From contig LT642739.1 in NCBI GenBank assembly GCA_900128585.1, forward strand, positions 1 to 11,437: a DNA stretch of 11,437 nt, read 5' to 3'. This stretch comes from Stramenopiles sp. TOSAG23-3. Its lineage: Eukaryota > Sar. The notes under the pieces were generated by a model, which was not told where the DNA came from, searched no databases, and saw nothing but the letters and a program-made list of their open reading frames with translations. A program made the translations under genes and the position numbers. Shown in pieces: positions 1 through 6,253 of the stretch (position 1 is the stretch's first letter; each line of letters opens with the position of its first letter).

Positions 1-3000
1 GAAGATAGCATAGAGGAGCGGAGGCTCTCGTACCTGGCGGACGTGCTCAACCCCGTGACCTGGCCCGAGGTGCTCCGCCGGTATGTAAATTTTTGGCTGC
101 GGTACGGGGAGTACGAACGCCTCCAGAACAAGTTCGAGGAGTTCACCCAGGAGGCGCTCGCGGACGCCGTCACCACGATGACGGACAAGACGTACTTTCA
201 CCTCACCGAACCGGAAAAGCTGACCCTGCTGAGCTTCCTGGTCGACGAGCTCCTGGACACCCCCACGATAGTCGAACACATCCAGGCTAGCAAAGAGAAG
301 CTGCGGGAGCTGCGGGCGGACAAGAAAGAGGACGACGTGGAGGCGCGGCGCGAGGAGGCCGACATGCGGAAGCGGCAACGCCGCCGGGAGAAGGGGCTGG
401 ACAGCAGCAGCAGCGAAGACGAAAGTAGCAGTAGCGAGGAAGAGAGCAGTAGCGAGGAGGACACCGAAAATAAAGTGGGCGACGACGCGGCGGAGGCCGG
501 GGCGCCCGTGGACGGCGACGCGGCAGCAGCAGCGGCGCCACCGTCGGCGGAGGCCGGGGCCGAGGGCGAGGAGAAGAAGGAAGCGGCAGCGGAGGAATCG
601 TCGTCTGAGGAGTCGTCAACCGAGGAAGAAGAGTCCTCCTCCGAGGAAGAAGAGTCGGAAGAGGAAGACGAGTCGGAAGAGGACGCAGAGCCACCGTTAT
701 ACATAGAGATCGAAGAAACTATTTTCAACGGAGACCCGAACGACCGGAAAGCCATTTTAGCGCACAGAAAGTCTGTCGAAGCCAGGAAAGTAGCGATAAA
801 AAGCACCCATTTGGCGTGGAAAAAGCGGCAAAAGGTAAAGGCCGCACAGAGGCGACAAAAGGAGATGAAGGCGCAGCGGGAGCTGATGGCGGAGCAGCAA
901 AAGGAGGAGGAGCGGAAAATGGAAGTCTTGAAACGGGAGCAGGAGTGGGACTTGAAAGAAATCAAACGGCACGAAGCCCACGGTCGCGCCATCGCAAAGC
1001 CCGCCGCCGCGGTGAGGGCGGGAGGCGGGGCGCTGGGAATGGACCGGGCGTTCAACGAATACTGGTTTTTTCCGGAAGCAGACACCACCAGACTGTACGT
1101 GCTCCCTGGAAATCCAGAAGACAACGGACTCGGGCGGGGCAGTTCCAGAGTGAAAAGCGAGACCCACTGGGGCGTTTACGAGTTCAAAGAAGACATCGAA
1201 GCCCTCGTCAAGTCCCTCCACTCCCGCGGGATACGTGAAAGCGCGTTGCTCAAGCGCCTCTCCGATCCCGTCGTTTACCACACGCTGACACGGCGGATGC
1301 GAAGCCGGGAAGCAGAGGAGATTGCGCGTCAAAAGGCGGCCGCGAAGAAGGCGAGGGCAGAGAAGTTGATCGACCGGGAGAAACTCTTGGCTGAGAAACG
1401 CGCCGCGGAAGAAGCGAGGAGGCAGCTGTTGATATCGCAGAGGACGTCGTCGCGGCGGGCGGCCGCGCACAAGGCCGTGTCCAACATGATCGGTAACCGG
1501 GTATTTGAAAGGCCGAAAGCGGAGAAAGACGAAGAGGAAGCTGCGCAGGGCTCGTCAAGGAAAAGGGATGACACGAACTTTTTGTCGTGGGCGAACACGA
1601 CCCGGTCCAAGTACATTAATAGCGACCCAGAGTATTTCTCGTACGGCGGGTCCCCGCCGGCGGAAATCCCGTTCCAAAAGGCCTCAATCGAAAACAATGC
1701 CATCGGGTGCATGAAAGAGTACATGATGACGCTGGTGTCGTGCGCAGAAAGTTTTGACGTTGTTTTGCCTCCGGTGGTGGAAAGCTCATCGGCCCCTTCG
1801 GAGCCAGAGAAGTCGAAGGCACCGGCAGAGGATATCTTGGTGAAGCACGAAACCGAGGCCCAGGCGGGTGGCCCCGACGCGCCAGTGGCCCAGGCGGGCA
1901 GCGGCGAGGTGGCGCCGGGGGAGACCGTGCCGGCCGCCGACGGGGTGAAGCACGAGGCGCCCACCGAGACGACGGGGCCCAGCAGTGCCCCAGAGGACGA
2001 ATGGGACAGGTTCAGAGCCCACACCCAGACCATAGATAGCACGGAAAAGGCAGCCAAAGCCATTATTCGATTTGAAGATTGCTTGTTCAATCATGTCAAA
2101 CAAACCCAGAGCCCTTTTCATCGCTGGAAAAGGCAAAACAAGGAGGGGGGGGAAGAAAATAGCGACGGTGAGATGAGCATAGATGGGGAAGCAGGCGACG
2201 CGGACGATGGAGGTGATGGGGAAAACTCCGAATTCGAGTGGAGCGATGATGAGGAGTACGTCGTCTCCGCTGCTGCGGAGACAACCCCATGGGACACTCC
2301 GGGGGCGCGAGAAAAGTGGATCCAAAGCGTGCAGGATTCAAAGGGAAGAAAGAACGGAAGCTTTTACACCGCTTTCTTTCAACTGGTAGAGATCGTGTTT
2401 GGGTGGGTGAAAAGCCAGCAATTGGAACCAAAAGAGCACCCAACGGCGGTTTCTCCCCAGGGCGACACAATGAAAGTCCCCGAAGGGGCGACACCAACGA
2501 ACAAGATCGTCTGGGCGCGAATTCCAGGGTACCCCTGGTGGCCTGGCCGAGAATGCATCCCCGACCTGTCTGCGGAACCTCACCATACAAAAGTCTTGTT
2601 TTTCGAGGATTCAAGTGTGTGTTACGTGCCGAACAAGTTTGTGAAGCCCTGGAAAGACGGTGACAACGCCGACGAGTACGAGGAACTCTCGGAGCCCGTC
2701 ATGGTGTCTGACCGCGTTAGGTTTTGGAATGCGGTAGTCTTTGCGTCAAATTTCAGCCAAAGATTCCCTTACGCCAAACAGAGAGTCAAACGGCCACTTG
2801 CGAAAGCGAAGAATGGGAAGGCGCCGAAGAAGGCCAAACTGTCGAAAGGACCGAGGCCCAAGGACCCAAACAAGAAGAAGGCGCAAACTGCCAACCAACT
2901 CGCATACTTCGAGGCACTTAAAGACAATTACGATAAAATGAAGATTTTGTACCCTGACGACAATGCGACGGAAAGAAACCGGCGCGCAAGGGAGTACTGG

Positions 3001-3690
3001 CATACGATGACCCAAGAAGAAAAGCAGGTGTACATAGACCGTGCGGCGCTGACGGGGGCCCCCCTCGCTCGGGAGAGGAAACACAAAGAGAACTCTGCCC
3101 AGCAGGAAGCGTACTACGAAGTTGTTCGTGTCAATATCGAACGGTTCAAAGAAATGCACCCAGAGAAGAAGGGCTCGGAATGGAAATCGATGGCACGAGC
3201 AGAGTGGCATAAAATGCCGGATGCCCAGAAAAAGCCATACATTGATGCAGCCATAAAGAAGGGGTTTAAGCATTCGGCGTGGTATGCCAAAATACAGAAA
3301 CGAAAAGCGAGTAGTAAATCGACGCCAAAGAAAACCAAGAAGACAAAGCAAGCAGCGAAGAAGGCCGCGAAAATCCTTTCCAAGGCATCCGCACCAAGTG
3401 CAAAGCAGAGCAACGGTAATAGTGCGCTAAAGGCCGCGCCAGCCGTGCCAACGATTTCGGATCGCCAACCATTGCAGACGCAAAAGGCAGTTCTGCCCCC
3501 GCCCAGTTTGTCCTCCAACGATGCGCTTTTGCAGACTCACAAGGTAGTTGTCCCACCCCCTGCTTCGGCTGCAGCGCCATCGACCAACGTTGCACCTCAA
3601 CAGAATGAAACCCCTCTCCCGGCAGCGGATGACATAGCACAATTTGCACCACCAAAGGCAGCGTTCAAATACACTGGGATTTCGCCTTAG
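1..3690 (+). CDS. WHIM-PWWP-double HMG-box chromatin protein (BAZ/ACF1/RLT-like ISWI partner), 5' partial
   Basis: The frame is open from base 1 to the TAG at 3688-3690. The first candidate start, a GTG at 43, is not a credible eukaryotic start, so the N-terminus (where a DDT domain is expected) lies upstream of the window. Seen in order: an L-N-P-V-T-W-P-E-V-L motif (43-72), typical of the segment between DDT and WHIM1; WHIM1-like helices (about 200-390; TEPEKLTLLSFLVDELLD); Ser/Glu acidic tracts (about 400-690); a charged coiled coil (about 765-990); WHIM2-like segment (about 1039-1263; FNEYWFFPEADTTRLYV); a WHIM3-like stretch (about 2287-2410); a PWWP domain with a literal P-W-W-P at 2533-2544; a basic NLS-like region (about 2780-2880); two HMG boxes (about 2854-3057 and 3088-3273); a low-complexity tail. 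WHIM proteins normally pair with ISWI ATPases to read linker DNA and space nucleosomes, and PWWP binds methylated histone tails. Nuclear chromatin-remodeller subunit is inferred. GC is highest in the 5' half. Confidence 0.9.
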   Translation, partial: EDSIEERRLSYLADVLNPVTWPEVLRRYVNFWLRYGEYERLQNKFEEFTQEALADAVTTMTDKTYFHLTEPEKLTLLSFLVDELLDTPTIVEHIQASKEKLRELRADKKEDDVEARREEADMRKRQRRREKGLDSSSSEDESSSSEEESSSEEDTENKVGDDAAEAGAPVDGDAAAAAAPPSAEAGAEGEEKKEAAAEESSSEESSTEEEESSSEEEESEEEDESEEDAEPPLYIEIEETIFNGDPNDRKAILAHRKSVEARKVAIKSTHLAWKKRQKVKAAQRRQKEMKAQRELMAEQQKEEERKMEVLKREQEWDLKEIKRHEAHGRAIAKPAAAVRAGGGALGMDRAFNEYWFFPEADTTRLYVLPGNPEDNGLGRGSSRVKSETHWGVYEFKEDIEALVKSLHSRGIRESALLKRLSDPVVYHTLTRRMRSREAEEIARQKAAAKKARAEKLIDREKLLAEKRAAEEARRQLLISQRTSSRRAAAHKAVSNMIGNRVFERPKAEKDEEEAAQGSSRKRDDTNFLSWANTTRSKYINSDPEYFSYGGSPPAEIPFQKASIENNAIGCMKEYMMTLVSCAESFDVVLPPVVESSSAPSEPEKSKAPAEDILVKHETEAQAGGPDAPVAQAGSGEVAPGETVPAADGVKHEAPTETTGPSSAPEDEWDRFRAHTQTIDSTEKAAKAIIRFEDCLFNHVKQTQSPFHRWKRQNKEGGEENSDGEMSIDGEAGDADDGGDGENSEFEWSDDEEYVVSAAAETTPWDTPGAREKWIQSVQDSKGRKNGSFYTAFFQLVEIVFGWVKSQQLEPKEHPTAVSPQGDTMKVPEGATPTNKIVWARIPGYPWWPGRECIPDLSAEPHHTKVLFFEDSSVCYVPNKFVKPWKDGDNADEYEELSEPVMVSDRVRFWNAVVFASNFSQRFPYAKQRVKRPLAKAKNGKAPKKAKLSKGPRPKDPNKKKAQTANQLAYFEALKDNYDKMKILYPDDNATERNRRAREYWHTMTQEEKQVYIDRAALTGAPLARERKHKENSAQQEAYYEVVRVNIERFKEMHPEKKGSEWKSMARAEWHKMPDAQKKPYIDAAIKKGFKHSAWYAKIQKRKASSKSTPKKTKKTKQAAKKAAKILSKASAPSAKQSNGNSALKAAPAVPTISDRQPLQTQKAVLPPPSLSSNDALLQTHKVVVPPPASAAAPSTNVAPQQNETPLPAADDIAQFAPPKAAFKYTGISP

Positions 3691-3722
3691 TTTTTATCAC
3701 AAACAAATATTAATTAAAAAAA

Positions 3723-3738
3723 AAACAAGAAAATTGGC
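3723..3738 (-). repeat. Inverted 16-base copy of the CCAATTTTCTTGTTT repeat
   Basis: AAACAAGAAAATTGGC at this site is the exact reverse complement of the last 16 bases of the 23-base motif found at 4121-4143 and 4161-4183. It sits just after the stop codon of the chromatin gene and, with the three + copies, brackets the rest of the repeat region. Confidence 0.7.
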
Positions 3739-3745
3739 AAATATT

Positions 3746-3767
3746 AATAAAATTCTTTAAAAATAAA
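3746..3767 (+). terminator. Candidate poly(A) signals of the chromatin gene
   Basis: AATAAA occurs at 3746-3751 and again at 3762-3767, 56 and 72 bases after the stop codon at 3690. The position suits a 3' end signal. However, the surroundings are so A/T-rich that chance hexamers are expected, and not all protists use AATAAA. Confidence 0.35.
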
Positions 3768-3892
3768 ACTGGTAGGCATCGACGCAAATACAAATACCCA
3801 TGTTCGGATCATGTATGGAGCACATTAGAGAATGATAGTCACGACTAAGTGACAAAGAATATATGGATCAGTGAAATCACAGGAGCTGAGAC

Positions 3893-3972
3893 AAGTTCGC
3901 AGTATATGAAGGAACGTAAACCTTTGATCGACAAAAGGGGCAGATTCACTTTCGTGGTATCATATGAAGAAG
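3893..3972 (+). repeat. Dispersed repeat module, copy 1
   Basis: The module begins AAGTTCGCAGTATATGAAGG and continues through GGAACGTAAAC (3911-3921) to TTCGTGGTAT (3951-3960). Bases 3911-3960 align without gaps to 10799-10848, where I count 41 of 50 identical. The first 30 bases are also repeated at 4034-4064. It is therefore both a local direct repeat and an element shared by the 3' flanks of two unrelated genes. Function is unknown: a transposon remnant, SINE-like element or 3'-UTR element are all possible. Confidence 0.7.
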
Positions 3973-4033
3973 ATAAATTTTAATAGTGACAAGGGTATAT
4001 CGATTATGTTAGTAAAACCAAAAGAGCAAGGAT

Positions 4034-4064
4034 AAGTTCGCAGCTCATGAAGGAATGTAAACCT
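4034..4064 (+). repeat. Dispersed repeat module, partial copy 2
   Basis: AAGTTCGCAG followed by CATGAAGGAATGTAAACCT repeats the start of copy 1 with a 141-base offset and only a few substitutions. A shorter echo, AGTTCGCAGTACAT, lies at 4087-4100. The similarity does not clearly extend beyond the GTAAACCT end. Confidence 0.65.
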
Positions 4065-4120
4065 AGAATGTCTAAATCTAGATTTCAGTTCGCAGTACAT
4101 TTTAATTTTAATTTTACTTA

Positions 4121-4206
4121 AATAACAGCCAATTTTCTTGTTTAAATTTTAATAACTTAAAATAACAGCCAATTTTCTTGTTTAATAACAGCCAATTTTT
4201 TGTTTT
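4121..4206 (+). repeat. Three copies of a 23-base motif AATAACAGCCAATTTTC...
   Basis: Copies lie at 4121-4143 and 4161-4183 (identical over 23 bases, 40 bases apart) and at 4184-4206 (one base shorter in the T/C run, otherwise the same start AATAACAGCCAATTTT). The first two are each preceded by ACTTAAA. The same 23 bases recur exactly, inverted, at 10908-10930. Confidence 0.8.
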
Positions 4207-4223
4207 TCAATATAAAACTGTGC

Positions 4224-4242
4224 TGTTGTTGTTGTTGTTGTG
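4224..4242. repeat. (TGT)n microsatellite
   Basis: Six consecutive TGT-type triplets follow the 23-base repeats. It is a simple-sequence tract with no coding role that I can see. Confidence 0.8.
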
Positions 4243-4305
4243 TAAATCAATCATCATCCATAATATACCCGTAGAGACAAACTCTGATCCCAATTATTGT
4301 TGTAG

Positions 4306-4812
4306 TTAGCATGCGGAGTCAACTTTCCATATTTCCGTCTGCTCATCGTTCATTTCACCTCTGTGTTTAAAACCATTTTTAGCAAGAACGCGTTTAGAAG
4401 CGTTATTTTGTCTATCTACAAGAGCAAATACACGATCACCCACATCTTGTATTTGGTTACGAGCAAATTGTAACGCTAGATTTACTGCTTTCGTTGCCCG
4501 CCCACATCCTCGGTATGTTTCTAAAATGCCAAAACCGATTTCAAAACCTCCATACTTTGCATTCTTCCGTACAAGGCAACAGCCGACAGGAGTCTTCTCG
4601 TCCAGTACAGTGAACATCCAACATTGCTGCTGTTTGCAGTTCTCTTCGGACCGATTGCAAAATTCCGCGATTTTCTCTTCTGGCAAAACACTCCCTCCTG
4701 CATTTTCTTTTATAATTAAGGGGTCTCGAAAAAAAGAGGACAAAAATTTAAAGTCTGCTTGTGTATGGAGACGAATATTGACGCAGTTCTCCACCATTTT
4801 CTTTCCCTGCAT
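4306..4812 (-). CDS. GNAT-family N-acetyltransferase (RimJ/RimL-like)
   Basis: A 168-residue single-domain protein, the usual length of a GNAT enzyme; it would transfer acetyl from acetyl-CoA to an amine that I cannot identify. The acetyl-CoA loop (motif A) is Y100-R-G-C-G-R-A106, preceded by the beta strand FEIGFGI (90-96). The C-terminal motif B is DRQNNASKRVLAKNGF (133-148), typical of the RimJ/RimL group (Acetyltransf_3). An in-frame TAG at 4831-4833 fixes the 5' limit. ATG at 4812 is the first start; Met6 (4797) is an alternative. It is transcribed divergently from the RDM1-like gene and convergently with the chromatin gene. No signal peptide or membrane segment is visible, so a soluble protein is likely. 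Its GC is low: I count 94 of 240 bases in 4321-4560, about 39%, against about half in neighbouring coding regions. A transferred origin is possible but unproven. Confidence 0.87.
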   Translation of the reverse strand: MQGKKMVENCVNIRLHTQADFKFLSSFFRDPLIIKENAGGSVLPEEKIAEFCNRSEENCKQQQCWMFTVLDEKTPVGCCLVRKNAKYGGFEIGFGILETYRGCGRATKAVNLALQFARNQIQDVGDRVFALVDRQNNASKRVLAKNGFKHRGEMNDEQTEIWKVDSAC

Positions 4813-5383
4813 ATTTTTTCCAACTCTCTCCTAAAATTAATTTATCAGCTAATGTTTTTGAGTCCTCAGCAAAAACAGCCATTAGTTTATCTAAGATTTT
4901 TTGTTTAATCTTTGTTAATTAAATAAAAAAATAAAAAATAAATAATAATAATGAATGAATAATATCTTTTACGATCGATCTTCTTTGTGTGGTGGAATTT
5001 TTGGTGTAATTATTATATAATAGCTTATAGTCTATTATGTTATTTAATTGTATTATTAGTGTCTAAACTATTTATTGAATTTATTATTATTTTCATTCTT
5101 CTTTGCGCTGCCTCCTGCCTCCTGCCTCCTCTTCTACAATATTAATAATATAATATAGATAATACCATAATATAAGAAATATAAAAAAAAAACGGTTGTT
5201 TTTTTTTTTTAGTTGTTGTGTTGTTGAATCGACAAAGAACAGTTTCAACATATTTTGTTATTTTTATTATTATGCATCGATCAAAACGAATTTACCGCGC
5301 AGTAACACCCGTGATGCATTTCGGATTTTATATTTGAACACAAGATTTACGTAGATGGGGGAAACTGAAAGAAACTTCAAGAG
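4813..5383. promoter_or_regulatory. Divergent promoter region between GNAT and RDM1-like genes
   Basis: Very AT-rich, low-complexity spacer with A/T homopolymers and AATAAT-type runs, and no supportable protein gene beyond the uORF listed below. Both flanking genes start from it in opposite directions, so their promoters must lie here. I see no convincing TATA box because TATA-like strings are everywhere. Its only GC-rich block is the 7-base tandem repeat at 5110-5130. Confidence 0.6.
5110..5130. repeat. 7-base tandem repeat GCCTCCT x3
   Basis: Three perfect head-to-tail copies of GCCTCCT (AGGAGGC on the other strand) stand out in an otherwise AT-rich promoter region, roughly midway between the GNAT and RDM1-like starts. 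It could be a transcription factor site cluster or a simple minisatellite. Confidence 0.6.
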
Positions 5384-5387
5384 ATGA
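5355..5387 (+). promoter_or_regulatory. 10-codon uORF overlapping the RDM1-like start (ATGA)
   Basis: ATG at 5355 opens a frame of ten codons (M-G-E-T-E-R-N-F-K-R) that ends at TGA 5385-5387. This stop overlaps the ATG of the RDM1-like gene (5384-5386) as ATGA. The uORF start context is weak at -3 (T) with G at +4, which would allow leaky scanning. The arrangement could set translation of the main frame by reinitiation or leaky scanning, if the transcript includes it. Confidence 0.4.
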
Positions 5388-6181
5388 TACCGTTCGACGA
5401 TTCCTCTCGCGGCGTGGACCTGAATCTAGAGAGGGTTGGCTTTCGGCTGCCACTTGCTACAAGTAAAGTTTGGGTTAGGAACCTAAGGGCTTCAAGTTGC
5501 TGCTTAAACCGGGCTGGGGACGAGGAAACTCAAATTCATTTTCAAACATGTAAAAATGGGGTGCGGTTTGTTCAATTAGTGGAAGATTACATGTCCCAGG
5601 TTGGTATGGTCGTCGATCTCGTTGTCTTCTTGAACCCCCAACAAAAGTCGACCAGTGCCCTAGTCTCTTACGCAAACGGCGACGCGGCGGCACGGGCAAT
5701 ACGAAGCTTGAACGATACTTTTGTCAGCGGTAGACGTATTCGCGTGATGAATTACACTGCTACTGCTGCATCTGAAAAGTGGAGAAATTTCACCAAAGTC
5801 GGCAAACGAGAGCGCCAGTGCACGAAACTGGCAAACAGACTGTTTGGCTTTCAAGGCTGGTCCAGTGTCATCTTGAAGGTCAACGTAGTCACAATAGAAT
5901 CCATTGCTGGCCTTTGGTGCGTAGAGGCAGAGACAGAAGTAGACATTGTCGTGAAGTGTGGGAACGGGGTACTATTGGAGGATGATATGGTGGTGAGACA
6001 GCTGGGGAAAGCTTCCTGCACACACGTGAGCAAAACAGAGGCCATATCGCACAGCAGAAAGGAGAGCAAAAGCATTGCTCTGGTGTGCGCTTTCGAACGA
6101 ATCGTAGTGGCAACCACGTTTGGTCAGAATACGGGGAAGGTTGTGATTCCCATGGTAAGTGGCGGAGCCACACAAATTTAA
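5384..6181 (+). CDS. RDM1-like protein (RRM plus RAD52-like motif)
   Basis: A 265-residue protein. The N-terminal half is an RRM with RNP2 V29-W-V-R-N-L34, an RNP1-like strand KSTSALVSY (88-96), and the usual last strand RRIRVMNY (117-124). The second half carries LANRLFGFQGWS (149-160), then LWCVEAETEV (177-186), a Lys/Ser helix (about 216-235) and a final hydrophobic strand pair (236-256). This order, and the ANxxFGFxGxS signature, match RDM1 (RAD52 motif-containing protein 1) as I know it from vertebrates, which binds DNA and RNA and is linked to double-strand-break and cisplatin damage responses. An in-frame TGA at 5366-5368 supports the ATG at 5384. The RNP2-to-helix segment (35-65) is about 20 residues longer than in human RDM1. 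It converges on the LACTB2-like gene, with 72 bases between. The fold assignment is fairly secure; the in vivo role is inferred. Confidence 0.75.
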   Translation: MIPFDDSSRGVDLNLERVGFRLPLATSKVWVRNLRASSCCLNRAGDEETQIHFQTCKNGVRFVQLVEDYMSQVGMVVDLVVFLNPQQKSTSALVSYANGDAAARAIRSLNDTFVSGRRIRVMNYTATAASEKWRNFTKVGKRERQCTKLANRLFGFQGWSSVILKVNVVTIESIAGLWCVEAETEVDIVVKCGNGVLLEDDMVVRQLGKASCTHVSKTEAISHSRKESKSIALVCAFERIVVATTFGQNTGKVVIPMVSGGATQI

Positions 6182-6253
6182 AACGTCAATTGTACAGCCA
6201 AATTAGTAAACCTTAGACTCTTTCGGGAAGACAATAAGATAAACTTCTTTTTT

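Larger units (their letters stand above)
3691..4305. other. AT-rich spacer between convergent genes, with short dispersed repeats
   Basis: There is no coding frame that I can support. The spacer lies between the 3' ends of the chromatin gene (+) and the GNAT gene (-). It holds poly(A)-signal-like hexamers close to the first stop codon, a direct repeat, three copies of a 23-base motif with an inverted 16-base match near 3723, and a TTG microsatellite. These are listed separately. Confidence 0.8.

Noticed and set aside
198-1124. Long minus-strand frame opposite the chromatin gene, Ser-rich
   Set aside because: It mirrors the Ser/Glu codon repeats and coding bias of the + strand gene, has no recognisable domain, and overlaps WHIM1 and WHIM2 coding sequence.
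3800-3815. TGTTCGGATC resembling a tRNA T-loop or SINE B-box
   Set aside because: The A-like base at the conserved T-loop position is missing, and I find no acceptor stem, anticodon arm or A-box at the right distance.
3691-4305. Complete transposon between the chromatin and GNAT genes
   Set aside because: There is no transposase or reverse-transcriptase frame, no clear terminal repeats with target-site duplications, and the inverted copies (3723 against 4121-4206) are short and unequal.
5291-5300. TTTACCGCGC resembling an E2F-type site upstream of the RDM1-like gene
   Set aside because: It does not match the E2F consensus in its core, and one loose hit in a 570-base spacer has no weight.
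6155-6160. GTAAGT resembling a splice donor near the end of the RDM1-like gene
   Set aside because: The frame stops 7 codons later at the expected end of the RAD52-like domain, and only 72 bases separate it from the convergent gene, leaving no room for a further exon with recognisable sequence.
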